A stretch of 32,366 nucleotides of DNA from an uncultured Dialister sp. (GCF_900765565.1 NZ_CAAFRZ010000141.1:1-32366); one strand, 5' to 3'; numbered from the stretch's first letter, positions 1-8,227 are shown. Notes: a model not told the origin generated them from the sequence alone. Numbers and translations: made by a program.

Positions 1-23
1 AACATACTGGCCTAACCACTCAA

Positions 24-49
24 AATAGCCCCACTATTGCGGGGCTATT
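24..49 (-). terminator. Possible intrinsic terminator
   Basis: A perfect 9-bp stem (AATAGCCCC / GGGGCTATT) with an 8-nt loop. Read on the minus strand it is followed by a short T stretch (ATTTTGAG). It could end the transcript carrying pheB-hom-thrB after the F1 repeat. The T tract is weak, so confidence is modest. Confidence 0.4.
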
Positions 50-84
50 AAATGACAATTCTCGGGACATTTTCAAAAATGCTT

Positions 85-134
85 GACATTATAATTTTGT
101 TAGAAATATGACATTATAATTTTGTTAGAAATAT
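85..134. repeat. Perfect 25-bp tandem duplication
   Basis: Two identical 25-bp AT-rich units (GACATTATAATTTTG followed by TTAGAAATAT) lie head to tail at 85-109 and 110-134. They carry a TTGACA hexamer on the plus strand at 84-89 and TATAAT hexamers readable on both strands. The sequence stands out from the GC-rich surroundings. Whether it holds a working promoter for a neighbour off the left edge, or is only a slippage duplication, cannot be told. Confidence 0.75.
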
Positions 135-137
135 GAT

Positions 138-376
138 AAAAAGTGGCTGAAGGGTGATGCCCTGCGGGCAAAGTGACTCAAGGGTAACGCCTGGCGGTGA
201 AGTGATAGTGCGGCGCTTAAATTGTATAACGCCGGAGCATAGAGTTTTCTATATTGCGGTTTCATCGCTGGATAATTGAATATAAAAAAATGTGCCGCTT
301 CATGAATTGACGCGGCACACCTTCCCCTCGCCGAAGGCGTTACCCCTCAGCCACCTGAGTCACCTCAGCCACTTTC
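138..376. repeat. F1 palindromic repeat, copy A
   Basis: A roughly 240-bp inverted-repeat element. The left arm begins AAAAGTGGCTGAAGGG and the right arm ends CAGCCACCTGAGTCACC then TCAGCCACTTT, its reverse complement in pattern. Small stem-loops (TGCCC-TGC-GGGCA, CGCC-GAA-GGCG) lie inside the arms, and GC-rich hairpins built on GTGCCGC / GCGGCAC flank an AT-rich centre. It ends 3 nt after the thrB stop codon on the transcribed strand. No coding potential is evident. With the flanking tandem repeat and terminator it fills the gene-free stretch 1-379. Confidence 0.8.
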
Positions 377-379
377 CTT

Positions 380-1303
380 TTATACAGCCATAATCCCGTT
401 ATGATCAAAGTCCAGTACCATGTACCGGGACGTCATATGGGCGGCATTGAAGCCCTTCACCATGGCAATGCCCACTTCGTCCGCCCTGTCAGCGGGAGCG
501 AAGGCGATGATGGTGGGACCGGAACCGGAGATAGTAGCTCCATAGGCCCCTGCCCTTTCCGCATTGCGGATCACGTCCGCCGCGCCAGGGATAAGCCCCA
601 GACGGTAAGGTACATGGATCACATCGTCCAGACCCAGTTTCAGGTATTCCGGTTTCTGGTACATGAAAGCGGCCATGAGAAAAGATACGGCGCCGATATT
701 GTGAACCGCATCACTTCTTGGGTACGATGTGGGCAGTACGGCCCTGGCCTTTTCCGTGTGCAGTTCAAAATCCGGAATCGTAACCACCGCCTTCCAGTGG
801 GAAGGGATATCGATCCGTTCGGCGGTCACTTTTCCATCCTTCAGGAGCGCCATGCAGAAGCCTCCCAGAATGGCAGGGGCCGCATTGTCCGGGTGTCCTT
901 CCATGGCAGCGGTGATATCGAGGATTTCTTTCCTGTCAAAGGGGTCCCCCATGAGCAGGTTAGCCAGGAACACGCCGGAAGCAATGGCGGCGGAGGAAGA
1001 ACCGAGGCCCCGGGCAAAGGGAATGCGGTTGATGAGGTACATCCGGCCCCCGGGGATCCGTTTACCCGCTTTTTCTGCGGTTTCCGCCATGGCCCGGATA
1101 ATCATGTTGTCCATGCCCTTTTCAATCTGGGAAGCCCCTTCCCCTTCGGCCGAGATTTCCGTATCCACCAGTTCCGTTCCTTCATTGGGAACGAACTGGA
1201 CCACATTATAGAGCCCCAGGGACATGCCCAGCGTATCGAATCCGCTTCCGATATTGGCGGTGGTCGCAGGGACCCTGACGATATAGGTTTTATTTTCTGT
1301 CAT
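380..1303 (-). CDS. thrB: Homoserine kinase
   Basis: ThrB phosphorylates L-homoserine with ATP to O-phosphohomoserine, the step before threonine synthase, in the cytoplasm. The 307-residue product has the N-terminal GHMP-kinase strand (VPATTANIGSGFDTLG, about residues 11-26). The glycine/serine-rich ATP loop GLGSSSAAIASG lies near residues 99-110, followed by GHPDNAAPA, and the C-terminal GHMP motif GATISGSGPT is present. Length is normal for the family. I start at the ATG at 1303; an in-frame upstream extension to 1330 would add nine residues that fit the family poorly. The gene overlaps the end of hom by 14 nt, so the two are probably translationally coupled and form the threonine branch of the aspartate pathway. 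The stop codon is almost touched by the F1 repeat ending at 376. Confidence 0.95.
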   Translation of the reverse strand: MTENKTYIVRVPATTANIGSGFDTLGMSLGLYNVVQFVPNEGTELVDTEISAEGEGASQIEKGMDNMIIRAMAETAEKAGKRIPGGRMYLINRIPFARGLGSSSAAIASGVFLANLLMGDPFDRKEILDITAAMEGHPDNAAPAILGGFCMALLKDGKVTAERIDIPSHWKAVVTIPDFELHTEKARAVLPTSYPRSDAVHNIGAVSFLMAAFMYQKPEYLKLGLDDVIHVPYRLGLIPGAADVIRNAERAGAYGATISGSGPTIIAFAPADRADEVGIAMVKGFNAAHMTSRYMVLDFDHNGIMAV

Positions 1304-2591
1304 CTTCCAGCACCCGAATGATATTGGCAACCTGGCGCATGCAGGGCAGCACCTGCAGTGCCTTTTCTACATGAATGATATTTTCCCGCGGAGTTTTTTC
1401 CGTAATAATCATCAGTTCCGCCGCGTCTTCGATGCGGCTCTTCTGCACCACTTCTTTGATGCTGATGTCGTTATCCGCATAGGCAGAGGCGATCTGGGAA
1501 AGGACACCAGTCACATCGTCCACGATGAGACGGAAATAATAGGAATTTTCCAGTTTCAGGGAGGAGTAGAAAGGAATCCGCTTCGTTTCCGTGAGCATCA
1601 TGCCGGTGCCGGTGGAATGATTCATGATGTGCTTGGCCGTACTGATCACGTCCCCCATGACAGCGCTGGCGGTGGGAAGGGAGCCGGCGCCGCGGCCGTA
1701 GAACATGACATCGTCCACGATGTTGCCGGTCACATAAATAGCGTTGTAGGAGCCCTTTACGGAAGCCAGCGGATGGCTCCGGGGAACAAAGGCAGGATAT
1801 ACATTGAGGGCGATCCCGTTTTCCTGGCGGAGCGCAACGGCCAGCAGCTTGATGGTGTATCCCATTTCGCTAGCATACTGCACGTCGTTCTGGGAAATCT
1901 TTTCAATTCCCTCCACCAGTACGTCATCAAAGGTCACATTGGCATGGAAGCCGATGGATGCCAGGATGGCCAGTTTTCTGGCTGCGTCGTAACCGGCCAC
2001 GTCGTTAGTCGGATCCGCTTCGGCATAACCCTTTTTCTGGGCCACCCGGAGGGCGTCGCCGTAGCTCACGCCGGCTTCGTCCATATTGGACAGGATGAAA
2101 TTGGTAGTACCGTTCACGATACCCACGATCCGTTCGATTTCATTGGCCGCCAGGGAATCGTGGAGAGGGCGGAGAATAGGAATGCCGCCGCCCACGCTGG
2201 CTTCGCAGTTGAAGTTCACGTGGTTATCCATGGCGGTGTGCATGATTTCCGGTCCGAAGAGGGCTACCAGGTCCTTATTTGCACTGACCACACTGATATG
2301 GTGGTTCAGGGCTTCAAAAATATATTCCTTCGCCGGATGGATGCCACCCATCACTTCGATCATAATTTCTACGGTGTCATCGTTTATAATGTCTTCGAAG
2401 GAGCTGGTCACATGGACCCCTTTCAGGATGTCCAGGTCCTGATATTTTTCCGGATGCCTGACGAGAACATGGGTAATGGTGAAGTGGCAGCCGATGGAGT
2501 CTTCGATGAGCTTGCCATTCTTTCGAATGGTTTCGGCCACGCCGCTTCCTACGGTACCGAATCCAAGGAGTGCGACATTAATATTCTTCAT
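1290..2591 (-). CDS. hom: Homoserine dehydrogenase with C-terminal ACT domain
   Basis: Hom reduces aspartate-semialdehyde to homoserine using NAD(P)H and is the first committed step toward threonine and methionine. The 433-residue protein opens with a Rossmann fold (LLGFGTVGSGVAE, GxGxxG from residue 10). It carries the catalytic-domain motifs VGGGIPILRPL and NGTTNFIL (about residues 133-167) and the conserved segment DPTNDVAGYDAARKLAIL (193-210) with the catalytic Asp/Lys. An ACT domain starts near residue 350 (YYFRLIVDDVTGVLSQIA), suggesting allosteric control by an amino acid, as known for this class. A strong GGGAGGAG ribosome-binding site precedes the ATG. It overlaps the upstream ACT gene by 4 nt (ATGA) and thrB by 14 nt, so the three form an operon. 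Confidence 0.96.
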   Translation of the reverse strand: MKNINVALLGFGTVGSGVAETIRKNGKLIEDSIGCHFTITHVLVRHPEKYQDLDILKGVHVTSSFEDIINDDTVEIMIEVMGGIHPAKEYIFEALNHHISVVSANKDLVALFGPEIMHTAMDNHVNFNCEASVGGGIPILRPLHDSLAANEIERIVGIVNGTTNFILSNMDEAGVSYGDALRVAQKKGYAEADPTNDVAGYDAARKLAILASIGFHANVTFDDVLVEGIEKISQNDVQYASEMGYTIKLLAVALRQENGIALNVYPAFVPRSHPLASVKGSYNAIYVTGNIVDDVMFYGRGAGSLPTASAVMGDVISTAKHIMNHSTGTGMMLTETKRIPFYSSLKLENSYYFRLIVDDVTGVLSQIASAYADNDISIKEVVQKSRIEDAAELMIITEKTPRENIIHVEKALQVLPCMRQVANIIRVLEDDRK

Positions 2592-3043
2592 TTGGTTTCT
2601 CCTCCCAATTTCATGGTCAACGATTGGATGCCTTTCATTTCCTCCAGCGAATCATGGAGTTCCGCAAGACTTTCAGAAGATTCTTCCGTCTTAAAAGTAA
2701 TAACCCCGGTGTAAAGGGAATCGGAGGCCTTCGTCCTCACTGCAGACAGTACTTCGTTGTCCTCCCGGGCAATGCGCCGGAGAATGCGGCCGAAGATAGA
2801 AACTTCATCCTGCATGATTATAAATAATACTACAATCCGGTCCTCTTTGTCACTATGGACAGGGGCCACATGGTCTTTATATTTGTAATAGGCGCTGCGG
2901 CTCATCCCTATGCGGTGTACCGCTTCGTTGATGGAGGAAGACGTGCCGTTTTCCAGCATTTCCTTCACTTTGATGGTCTTCTTGATGGCTTCCGGCAGGA
3001 TTTTGAGATCCACCAGGTAAAACTGCTGCTTTTCTTTATTCAT
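2588..3043 (-). CDS. pheB: UPF0735 ACT domain protein, PheB-like
   Basis: A 151-residue protein of the PheB/UPF0735 family. Residues about 20-55 (NEAVHRIGMSRSAYYKYKDHV) look like a helix-turn-helix. Residues about 68-148 form an ACT domain (RIVVLFIIMQDEVSIFGRILRRIA). ACT domains bind amino acids; the HTH-plus-ACT layout suggests an amino-acid-responsive regulator, but the biochemical role of the family is not settled. It overlaps hom by the ATGA tetranucleotide and sits first in the pheB-hom-thrB set, a context that fits control of aspartate-family amino acid synthesis. The ATG at 3043 has a GAGGAA ribosome-binding site 7-8 nt upstream. Only 38 nt separate it from the deacetylase gene before it. 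Confidence 0.88.
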   Translation of the reverse strand: MNKEKQQFYLVDLKILPEAIKKTIKVKEMLENGTSSSINEAVHRIGMSRSAYYKYKDHVAPVHSDKEDRIVVLFIIMQDEVSIFGRILRRIAREDNEVLSAVRTKASDSLYTGVITFKTEESSESLAELHDSLEEMKGIQSLTMKLGGETK

Positions 3044-3081
3044 AGGTATTTTCCTCTACAGGGAGCCATGGCATGAATTCC

Positions 3082-3942
3082 TCAGGGCTGCCCCAGTTCT
3101 TTATAGGAAATCAGATGGATTCCCTGTTCTTTGATTGTCTTGCGTACCAGGGGTGATGTAAGGCTCTGGAGTTCCCTCTCCCCTTCATAGCCCCAGTGAA
3201 AGGTATTTTCCATGGCCTCCTGGTCGGCGGAAGGATGGCACATGAACTCCGTGACCCCCTCTTCCAGGTGGCCAAGAATGCCGGCCATCCGACTTTCATA
3301 GAAATGACCGCCGTACATCATGCCCCAGAAATGGTCATTCGTGCGGATACCCTTTTTCTTCAATGCTCCCCGATGACTTCGAGCCATAAGGGAAAGTCCG
3401 TTTTTCGATGCAAACCGGAACAGCCCTGCCGGTGAGAAGTGAAGCCCGAAAAGAAGCTTTTCATCAGGCACCCGCATACAGGAAATATGGTACTTTTCCG
3501 CCAGTGCCAGGGTGACCGGAAAGAAATGGTTCCACATATGCATATGCTGGTGACCATCAAGATGGGTCACCGGCAGTCCGGTATCCAGTATTTTCCGGAT
3601 CTGGGCGTCCCATTCCCGGTACACATCGTCTACACTGATTTTTCCGGACAGGTCTCTCTTGATCAGTTCCAGGTAATCATTGCATAAATGGCCTCCCTCC
3701 CAGGTGAGGGTCGGCACTTCATCGGGGGGAAGTACCGTAGAAAGACCGCCCACCAGTGTCAGATGGACACCGATGCCGATGCCCGGCATAGAGCGAGCCA
3801 TGCGGACGGCCTCATCAAAGGCCTCTCCCCCCGCCATAAGGGATGTACTGGTGAGAATTCCCTTCTCAAAAGCAATGGAAACAGCCCTGTTCACGGCAGG
3901 ATGGATGCCGAAGTCATCGGCATTGACAATTAAACGTTTCAA
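3082..3942 (-). CDS. YdjC/ChbG-HpnK family carbohydrate deacetylase
   Basis: A 286-residue member of the YdjC (ChbG/HpnK) metal-dependent deacetylase family. Visible metal-site motifs are the N-terminal NADDFG (residues 7-12), GIGVHLTL with His60, and THLDGHQHMH (about 126-135). Known members remove acetyl groups from N-acetylated sugars such as diacetylchitobiose or act in hopanoid assembly; the substrate here cannot be read from sequence. The start is a TTG at 3942 with a GAGG ribosome-binding site 8 nt upstream; no in-frame ATG lies at a suitable place. It is 38 nt upstream of the ACT gene and may be cotranscribed with pheB-hom-thrB, although no functional link to threonine synthesis is evident. 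The F1 repeat at 4007-4236 lies upstream. Confidence 0.88.
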   Translation of the reverse strand: MKRLIVNADDFGIHPAVNRAVSIAFEKGILTSTSLMAGGEAFDEAVRMARSMPGIGIGVHLTLVGGLSTVLPPDEVPTLTWEGGHLCNDYLELIKRDLSGKISVDDVYREWDAQIRKILDTGLPVTHLDGHQHMHMWNHFFPVTLALAEKYHISCMRVPDEKLLFGLHFSPAGLFRFASKNGLSLMARSHRGALKKKGIRTNDHFWGMMYGGHFYESRMAGILGHLEEGVTEFMCHPSADQEAMENTFHWGYEGERELQSLTSPLVRKTIKEQGIHLISYKELGQP

Positions 3943-4006
3943 GTTAAATGCCTCTTTTTGAAATGGTAAGTTAAAGCATGTGATTTGATTATGTCCCCAA
4001 TCGGAG

Positions 4007-4236
4007 AAAAGTGACTGAAGGGTAACGCCTATGGCGAAGTGACTGAAGGGGAATGGCCTGCGGCCAAGGGGAAGGTGCGGCGCACAAATGACAAAGCGCC
4101 GCAGAGTACATATTCCTGCTTAGGGGCTTTGCCGCTGATTACAAAACTTGTGCCGCTATATGAATTGATGCGGCACACCTTCCCCTCGGGCGAAGCCCGT
4201 TACCCTTGAGCCACCTCAGCCACTTGAGCCACTTTT
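4007..4236. repeat. F1 palindromic repeat, copy B
   Basis: The same architecture as copy A. The arms start AAAAGTGACTGAAGGG and end GAGCCACTTTT, with internal stem-loops CGCC-TAT-GGCG, TGGCC-TGC-GGCCA and CGGGC-GAA-GCCCG. The central hairpins are TGCGGCGC/GCGCCGCA and GTGCCGC/GCGGCAC. It is bracketed by the inverted heptamer TGTCCCC (3992-3998) and GGGGACA (4241-4247). It fills most of the 321-bp gap between the RNA methyltransferase stop and the deacetylase start. Confidence 0.8.
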
Positions 4237-4263
4237 ATGCGGGGACAGCCGCAACTCATTCAA

Positions 4264-5049
4264 TCATATGAAATGGAATAATATCACCGCTGCCGCTATG
4301 GACACATTCAGCGATTCCACGTGGCCGGCGAGAGGGATATAGAGATTCTTATCAGTGAAAGAAAGGATATCCTTCCGCACGCCGTTTCCTTCGTTGCCGA
4401 AAATGAAAACGCCCTCTTTCAGGGGACCCACTTCCTTGTAGGGCACTCCGTTCTCAAGGGCCGTACCGAAGAAGGGAAGCCCCGAGGTCTCTTTCATTTC
4501 TTTTAAAAAGTCGATGCCCACATTCCGGTATACCGGAATTCGAAGCAGGGACCCCATGGAACTTCTGGCTGCCTTTTCTGAATACGCATCGGCGCACCCT
4601 TCAGTCAATATGAGCCCTTTCACTCCGGCCGCTGCGGCGGTTCTCAGTATGGTCCCCAGATTGCCCGGGTCCTGCACCGTATCCAGGACCACATAGAATC
4701 CGGAAAGGGGCCGGAGAAGGTCCTTTGGATTTTCCTTCCGCTCCGGACAGATCAGCATAATGCCCTGGCTGTGTTCCGTACCGGAAAGCACTTTCATGAG
4801 AGGGTCCTCCAGGGAAAGAAGACGCCATCCCAGCGTTTCCGCCTTCTCCAGAAGGGCGGAAACCCGTGGATTGGATAGAGCTTCATCGGTGAAGAAGCAG
4901 GTACATCCGGTAATTCCCTGGTTCAGCGCATCTTCTACAATCCGTACGCCCTCCAGAAGGAAAAGCCCTTCCCGGTCTCTCCACTTTTTCTGTTTCAGCT
5001 GGAGCGCTTTTTTAATCCATTGGTTATTTCGACTGCTGATTCGTTCCAT
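4264..5049 (-). CDS. TrmH/SpoU-family RNA 2'-O-methyltransferase
   Basis: A 261-residue SPOUT (trefoil-knot) methyltransferase that uses S-adenosylmethionine to methylate ribose 2'-OH in rRNA or tRNA. The N-terminal about 100 residues form the substrate-binding domain typical of RlmB/TsnR relatives (MERISSRNNQWIKKALQL, LEGVRIVEDAL). Catalytic motif 1 is VVLDTVQDPGNLGTILRTA (about 120-138). Motifs 2 and 3 are FIFGNEGNGV and IPLAGHVESLNVSIAAAV near the C-terminus (215-255). The target nucleotide (for example 23S G2251 as in RlmB) is not determinable. I chose the ATG at 5049 because AAAGGAA lies 6-7 nt upstream; a longer start at 5091 lacks a ribosome-binding site and runs into the F2 repeat. 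It stands alone between repeats F1 and F2. Confidence 0.9.
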   Translation of the reverse strand: MERISSRNNQWIKKALQLKQKKWRDREGLFLLEGVRIVEDALNQGITGCTCFFTDEALSNPRVSALLEKAETLGWRLLSLEDPLMKVLSGTEHSQGIMLICPERKENPKDLLRPLSGFYVVLDTVQDPGNLGTILRTAAAAGVKGLILTEGCADAYSEKAARSSMGSLLRIPVYRNVGIDFLKEMKETSGLPFFGTALENGVPYKEVGPLKEGVFIFGNEGNGVRKDILSFTDKNLYIPLAGHVESLNVSIAAAVILFHFI

Positions 5050-5091
5050 GATAAATTCCTTTGCTATATTGCGGTTGGAGTCACTTAGCAC

Positions 5092-5387
5092 GGAGCTTCC
5101 AGCTACTAGCTGTTAGCCTCCAGGAAAACTCAATAGCCTATGGCATGAATGACCAATAGAAGGTAAAAAAGTGCCGCAGGCTGACCAGCTTTCCCAGGGA
5201 AGCGCAGACTAATTCGCAGAGTCAGATTTCATAAGGATTTTTATGCAATACTGCATCATAATCCTCCTTAAATAGCTCGCTATTCGCGTCGGATTATTCC
5301 TTGTATTGCATAAAAGCCCAAGAATAAAATCTGACAACAATTTAATTAGTGCTTCCCTAGAAGCTAAAAGCTAACAGCTAGAAGCCC
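5092..5387. repeat. F2 palindromic repeat, complete copy
   Basis: A roughly 295-bp nested palindrome. The outer arms contain CTAGCTGTTAGC (5106-5117) and its complement GCTAACAGCTAG (5370-5381). Next inward come CCAGGGAAGC / GCTTCCCTAG, then GTCAGATTT / AAATCTGAC, then TTTTATGCAAT / ATTGCATAAAA. It has no start codon, ribosome-binding site or protein motif. It fills the 408-bp gap between the heptosyltransferase stop and the RNA methyltransferase start. A second copy is cut by the right edge of the window. Confidence 0.8.
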
Positions 5388-5457
5388 CCGCCCAAATGAC
5401 TCTGACCGCAGCCTTACCAGCCCCGCAGCGGAGCCGCAGGATTTCAAATCTCAACTC

Positions 5458-6459
5458 TCAATTCCCCTGCTTACCCAGCATCTCCAGTGCCTTTTTAAAT
5501 ACCCGGTCCACAGGAATCGTATCCATCCGGCACTTCTTTGTCCCCGGATGGTCTGCCAGGAGGACACAGCTGTTTTGATTGCCATAGGGGCCGCTCCTGT
5601 CTGGGAGTGTGGGCCCGAAAAGGGCAATGATAGGCGTGTGCACGGCGTTGGCAATATGGAGAGGACCGGTGTCGCTGGAAATATGGAGAGATGCCATTTT
5701 TTCCAGAGCTGCCAGTTCCAGCAGGCTTGTTTTCCCCATGAGATTAACCGTATAAGGGGATGGCGATGCTTTGCGGATGGCCTTTCCCATGTCCATTTCT
5801 CCGGCGGTGCCGGAAATTACGTTGTATACGTGGTGCTTGGAAAAGCGGGATGCCAGTTCTCCCCAACAGGAAATGGGCCACTTCTTTGCTTCGCCCCTGG
5901 TACCGGGCACGAGAACAACGTAAGGGCTTTCCACTCCCTCTTTTTTCAGGAGTTTCGAAACCGTATCCAATTCTTTTGTGTAGTCGTGAAGAGGAAATTC
6001 AATGGTATCCCCTTCCCATCCCAGATAACGGATCACATCGAGAAGCTGCTCGATGATATGGTCCTTTTTATGGGGCCCCGCGACAGGATGGCTCGCCAGG
6101 AAACTGCCCTCCCTGGCATCGTTATAGCCGATGCGGTTCTTGCATCCCGAAAGGAAGGAAATGATACCGCTTTTCGCAATCATCTGGAGATCAATGACAA
6201 GGTCAAAGTGATGGGATTTCAAATCCCGGTGCACCTGCCGGAGATAGGAAATGTCTTTAATCCGTTTCCTGTCCACCAGGTAGATTTCATCAATCCATGG
6301 CTTACCCGGAAGGATCCCGGCAAAGGCAGGATGTACGGCCCAGGTGATTCGGGCCTTCGGGTATATTTCCCGGAGCGCATAGAGCGAAGGCAGGGCGTGA
6401 ATAATATCGCCGAGCGAGCTCATTTTGATAATCAGAATATTTTTATAGTCGTTACCCAT
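5458..6459 (-). CDS. Lipopolysaccharide heptosyltransferase (glycosyltransferase family 9)
   Basis: A 333-residue GT9 enzyme that transfers heptose from ADP-heptose to the LPS inner core on the cytoplasmic side of the inner membrane. The N-terminal motif IIKMSSLGDIIHALPSL (about 10-26) resembles heptosyltransferase I (WaaC) more than WaaF. The C-terminal nucleotide-sugar domain shows VVLVPGTRGEAKKWP and HISSDTGPLHIANA. I leave the symbol blank because I versus II cannot be settled by eye. The ATG at 6459 has AAAGGA 7 nt upstream and follows the gmhB stop by 3 nt. It is the last gene of nrdR-gmhA-gmhB-heptosyltransferase. With the heptose genes it shows that this organism makes a Gram-negative-type core, unusual for a Firmicutes lineage. 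Confidence 0.92.
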   Translation of the reverse strand: MGNDYKNILIIKMSSLGDIIHALPSLYALREIYPKARITWAVHPAFAGILPGKPWIDEIYLVDRKRIKDISYLRQVHRDLKSHHFDLVIDLQMIAKSGIISFLSGCKNRIGYNDAREGSFLASHPVAGPHKKDHIIEQLLDVIRYLGWEGDTIEFPLHDYTKELDTVSKLLKKEGVESPYVVLVPGTRGEAKKWPISCWGELASRFSKHHVYNVISGTAGEMDMGKAIRKASPSPYTVNLMGKTSLLELAALEKMASLHISSDTGPLHIANAVHTPIIALFGPTLPDRSGPYGNQNSCVLLADHPGTKKCRMDTIPVDRVFKKALEMLGKQGN

Positions 6460-6462
6460 AGG

Positions 6463-6972
6463 TTAGTCCTTTATTGAAGGCAGGACGGAACGGATAAAAT
6501 CATCCAGGTTCCCCCCGGTAAAGAGGAAACTTTGAATTCCTGCCCGCCGGGCAGCCTCCATATCCCGCTCGCCATCACCGAAAAGAAAACACCGGTCCTT
6601 GGGCAGGTCATATTGGGAAATGGCCTGGAGAATCATGCCCGGTGCCGGTTTCCGGCAGCTGCAGGCCCTGTCGTAGGCAGCCACTTTGGCTCCCGGCAGG
6701 TGGGGGCAGTAGAAAAACTCCGTGATTTCTCCCCCATACCGGCGAAATTCCTCATTCATCTTCTCATGGAGCCGCCGTACATCGTCTTCGGTGTAGTAGC
6801 CCCGGGCCACGCCGCTCTGGTTGGTCACCACGAAAAGGAGCCACCCCTCTTTGGAGAGACGCCCCACCGCTTCCCGGGCCCCGGGAACCCAGCGGAGTTT
6901 ATCCATGGAATGTACGTAGCCGTCATCCTCGTTCAGGACGCCGTCCCGATCAAAAAATACAGCTTTTTTCAT
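6463..6972 (-). CDS. gmhB: D-glycero-beta-D-manno-heptose 1,7-bisphosphate 7-phosphatase
   Basis: GmhB removes the 7-phosphate of heptose 1,7-bisphosphate during ADP-heptose synthesis. The 169-residue HAD-superfamily protein has the nucleophile motif FFDRDGVLN (Asp8, Asp10), motif [16 protein letters not shown], and KPAPGMI and [15 protein letters not shown] as motifs III and IV. The structural zinc site is visible as Cys89, His91, Cys104 and Cys106 (CPHLPG and CSCRKP), which is diagnostic for GmhB among HAD phosphatases. Length is slightly short of the E. coli enzyme but complete. The start overlaps the gmhA stop by the ATGA tetranucleotide, indicating coupled translation, and the heptosyltransferase follows after 3 nt. 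The kinase/adenylyltransferase (HldE) and the epimerase needed to complete the pathway are not in this window. Confidence 0.94.
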   Translation of the reverse strand: MKKAVFFDRDGVLNEDDGYVHSMDKLRWVPGAREAVGRLSKEGWLLFVVTNQSGVARGYYTEDDVRRLHEKMNEEFRRYGGEITEFFYCPHLPGAKVAAYDRACSCRKPAPGMILQAISQYDLPKDRCFLFGDGERDMEAARRAGIQSFLFTGGNLDDFIRSVLPSIKD

Positions 6973-7541
6973 TGATTCCAGTCCAGGTTATCAATGAATT
7001 CGCAGATACTGTGAGCCGCCAGCATGTGGATTTCCTGGATCCTTGCCGTATTGTCATCAGGCACCACGAGGAGTTCCTGGCAGAGGGAAACCATCTGTCC
7101 CCCATTCTTGCCGGAAGAGCCGATGGTGATGAGCCCTTTTTCCTTTGCCATCTTCAGCGCTTCCACCACGTTGGCGCTATTGCCGCTTGTGGAAATGCCC
7201 CACAGAACGTCTCCGGGACGGCCGAGGCCTTCTACCTGCCGGGCGAAAACCCGGTCGTAGCTGTAATCATTGGCTACTGCCGTGAGAATGGAGGTATCCG
7301 TAGTGAGGGCAATGGCGGGGAGGGAAATCCGTTCGTTGTGGAAACGGCCCACAAATTCCGCCGCAATGTGCTGGGCATCGGCTGCGCTGCCTCCGTTGCC
7401 GCAGATGAGAATCTTATTTCCCCTTTCCAAGGCCTTCCGGCAGAGTTCCGCCATGGCGGCTATGGTGGGAATCAGGGCATGGCTCTTTTCAAGTACCCGC
7501 TGGTGCCCATCGAAAGCAGCGGTAATTGTATCAATGTTCAT
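6969..7541 (-). CDS. gmhA: Phosphoheptose (sedoheptulose 7-phosphate) isomerase
   Basis: GmhA converts sedoheptulose 7-phosphate to D-glycero-D-manno-heptose 7-phosphate, the first step of ADP-heptose synthesis. The 190-residue SIS-domain protein shows [20 protein letters not shown] (about 46-65), [13 protein letters not shown] (117-129) and [13 protein letters not shown] (165-177). His58, Glu62, Gln169 and His177 match the zinc/catalytic residues of E. coli GmhA with a constant offset of three. AAAGGA precedes the ATG at 7541. The start lies within the end of nrdR (11 nt overlap), so expression is tied to nrdR, and gmhB overlaps its own end. This makes the heptose genes part of an operon headed by a ribonucleotide reductase regulator. 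Confidence 0.95.
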   Translation of the reverse strand: MNIDTITAAFDGHQRVLEKSHALIPTIAAMAELCRKALERGNKILICGNGGSAADAQHIAAEFVGRFHNERISLPAIALTTDTSILTAVANDYSYDRVFARQVEGLGRPGDVLWGISTSGNSANVVEALKMAKEKGLITIGSSGKNGGQMVSLCQELLVVPDDNTARIQEIHMLAAHSICEFIDNLDWNQ

Positions 7542-8034
7542 GGGAATCCTTTCTGCCGGATAATGGCGTATCTTTCCCTTTATGGCTGTTCATGAGGGCC
7601 TCCAGCTCGCTCATGAAACTGCCGATATCCTTAAATTCGCGGTACACCGAAGCAAAGCGGACATAGGCTACCTGGTCCAGGTCCTTCAGTTCATCCATCA
7701 CCAGCCGTCCGATGGTTTCCGTGGACACTTCCGGCTCCAGTCCGTTCCGTATTTTCTTTTCAATGCGATTCACTACCTCTTCGATCTGTGCGGAGGTGAT
7801 GTTCCGCTTTTCACAGGCCCGGATAATACCGTTTCTGATTTTCGTCCGGTCAAAGAGCTCCCGGCTCCCATCTTTCTTAATGACCCGGAGCTGGGTTTCT
7901 TCCACGGTTTCATAGGTCGTAAAACGGCGTCCGCAGGCGAGGCACTGACGGCGGCGGCGAATAGACGTACCGTCATCGGTATCCCGGGAATCGGTGACTT
8001 TCGTATCGGGACTGTTGCAGTAAGGGCATTTCAT
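7531..8034 (-). CDS. nrdR: Transcriptional repressor NrdR
   Basis: NrdR represses ribonucleotide reductase genes in response to (d)ATP bound by its ATP-cone. The 167-residue protein has the N-terminal zinc ribbon with Cys3, Cys6, Cys31 and Cys34 (MKCPYC and CLACGRRF) and the DNA-contacting arginine run GTSIRRRR between them. An ATP-cone spans roughly residues 49-139. The last about 15 residues ([16 protein letters not shown]) extend past the usual end and overlap gmhA. AAAGGAG lies 7 nt before the ATG. An intrinsic terminator at 8053-8086 is only 19 nt upstream of the start codon, so either the promoter is very close or the hairpin acts in the nrdR leader. No nrd gene is in the window; the regulon must be elsewhere. 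Confidence 0.96.
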   Translation of the reverse strand: MKCPYCNSPDTKVTDSRDTDDGTSIRRRRQCLACGRRFTTYETVEETQLRVIKKDGSRELFDRTKIRNGIIRACEKRNITSAQIEEVVNRIEKKIRNGLEPEVSTETIGRLVMDELKDLDQVAYVRFASVYREFKDIGSFMSELEALMNSHKGKDTPLSGRKDSHEH

Positions 8035-8052
8035 ATGGCTGCTCCTTTGGAA

Positions 8053-8086
8053 GAAAAAGCCACACTGCAGCTGCGGTGTGGCCTTT
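8053..8086 (-). terminator. Intrinsic terminator after ftsZ / in nrdR leader
   Basis: Minus-strand stem GGCCACAC...GTGTGGC with an inner GCAGCTGC, followed by TTTTTCTT. It is a strong terminator. It lies about 140 nt after the ftsZ stop and 19 nt before the nrdR start codon, so it either ends the ftsZ transcript or attenuates nrdR. Confidence 0.85.
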
Positions 8087-8227
8087 TATATCATATGGAA
8101 ACACTGGTATTCCGGCTTCCTGTATCCATGGCGGGGATTTCTGATCTTCCTTTCACAGCATGCTATTCCGTCAGATGAAATCCGATACCCATGAAATTCC
8201 GGAAAAATACCGGTGAAGGAAATTTCC

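Noticed and set aside
380..3043. T-box or amino-acid leader for pheB-hom-thrB
   Set aside because: Only 38 nt separate the deacetylase stop from pheB, leaving no room, and no leader peptide is evident.
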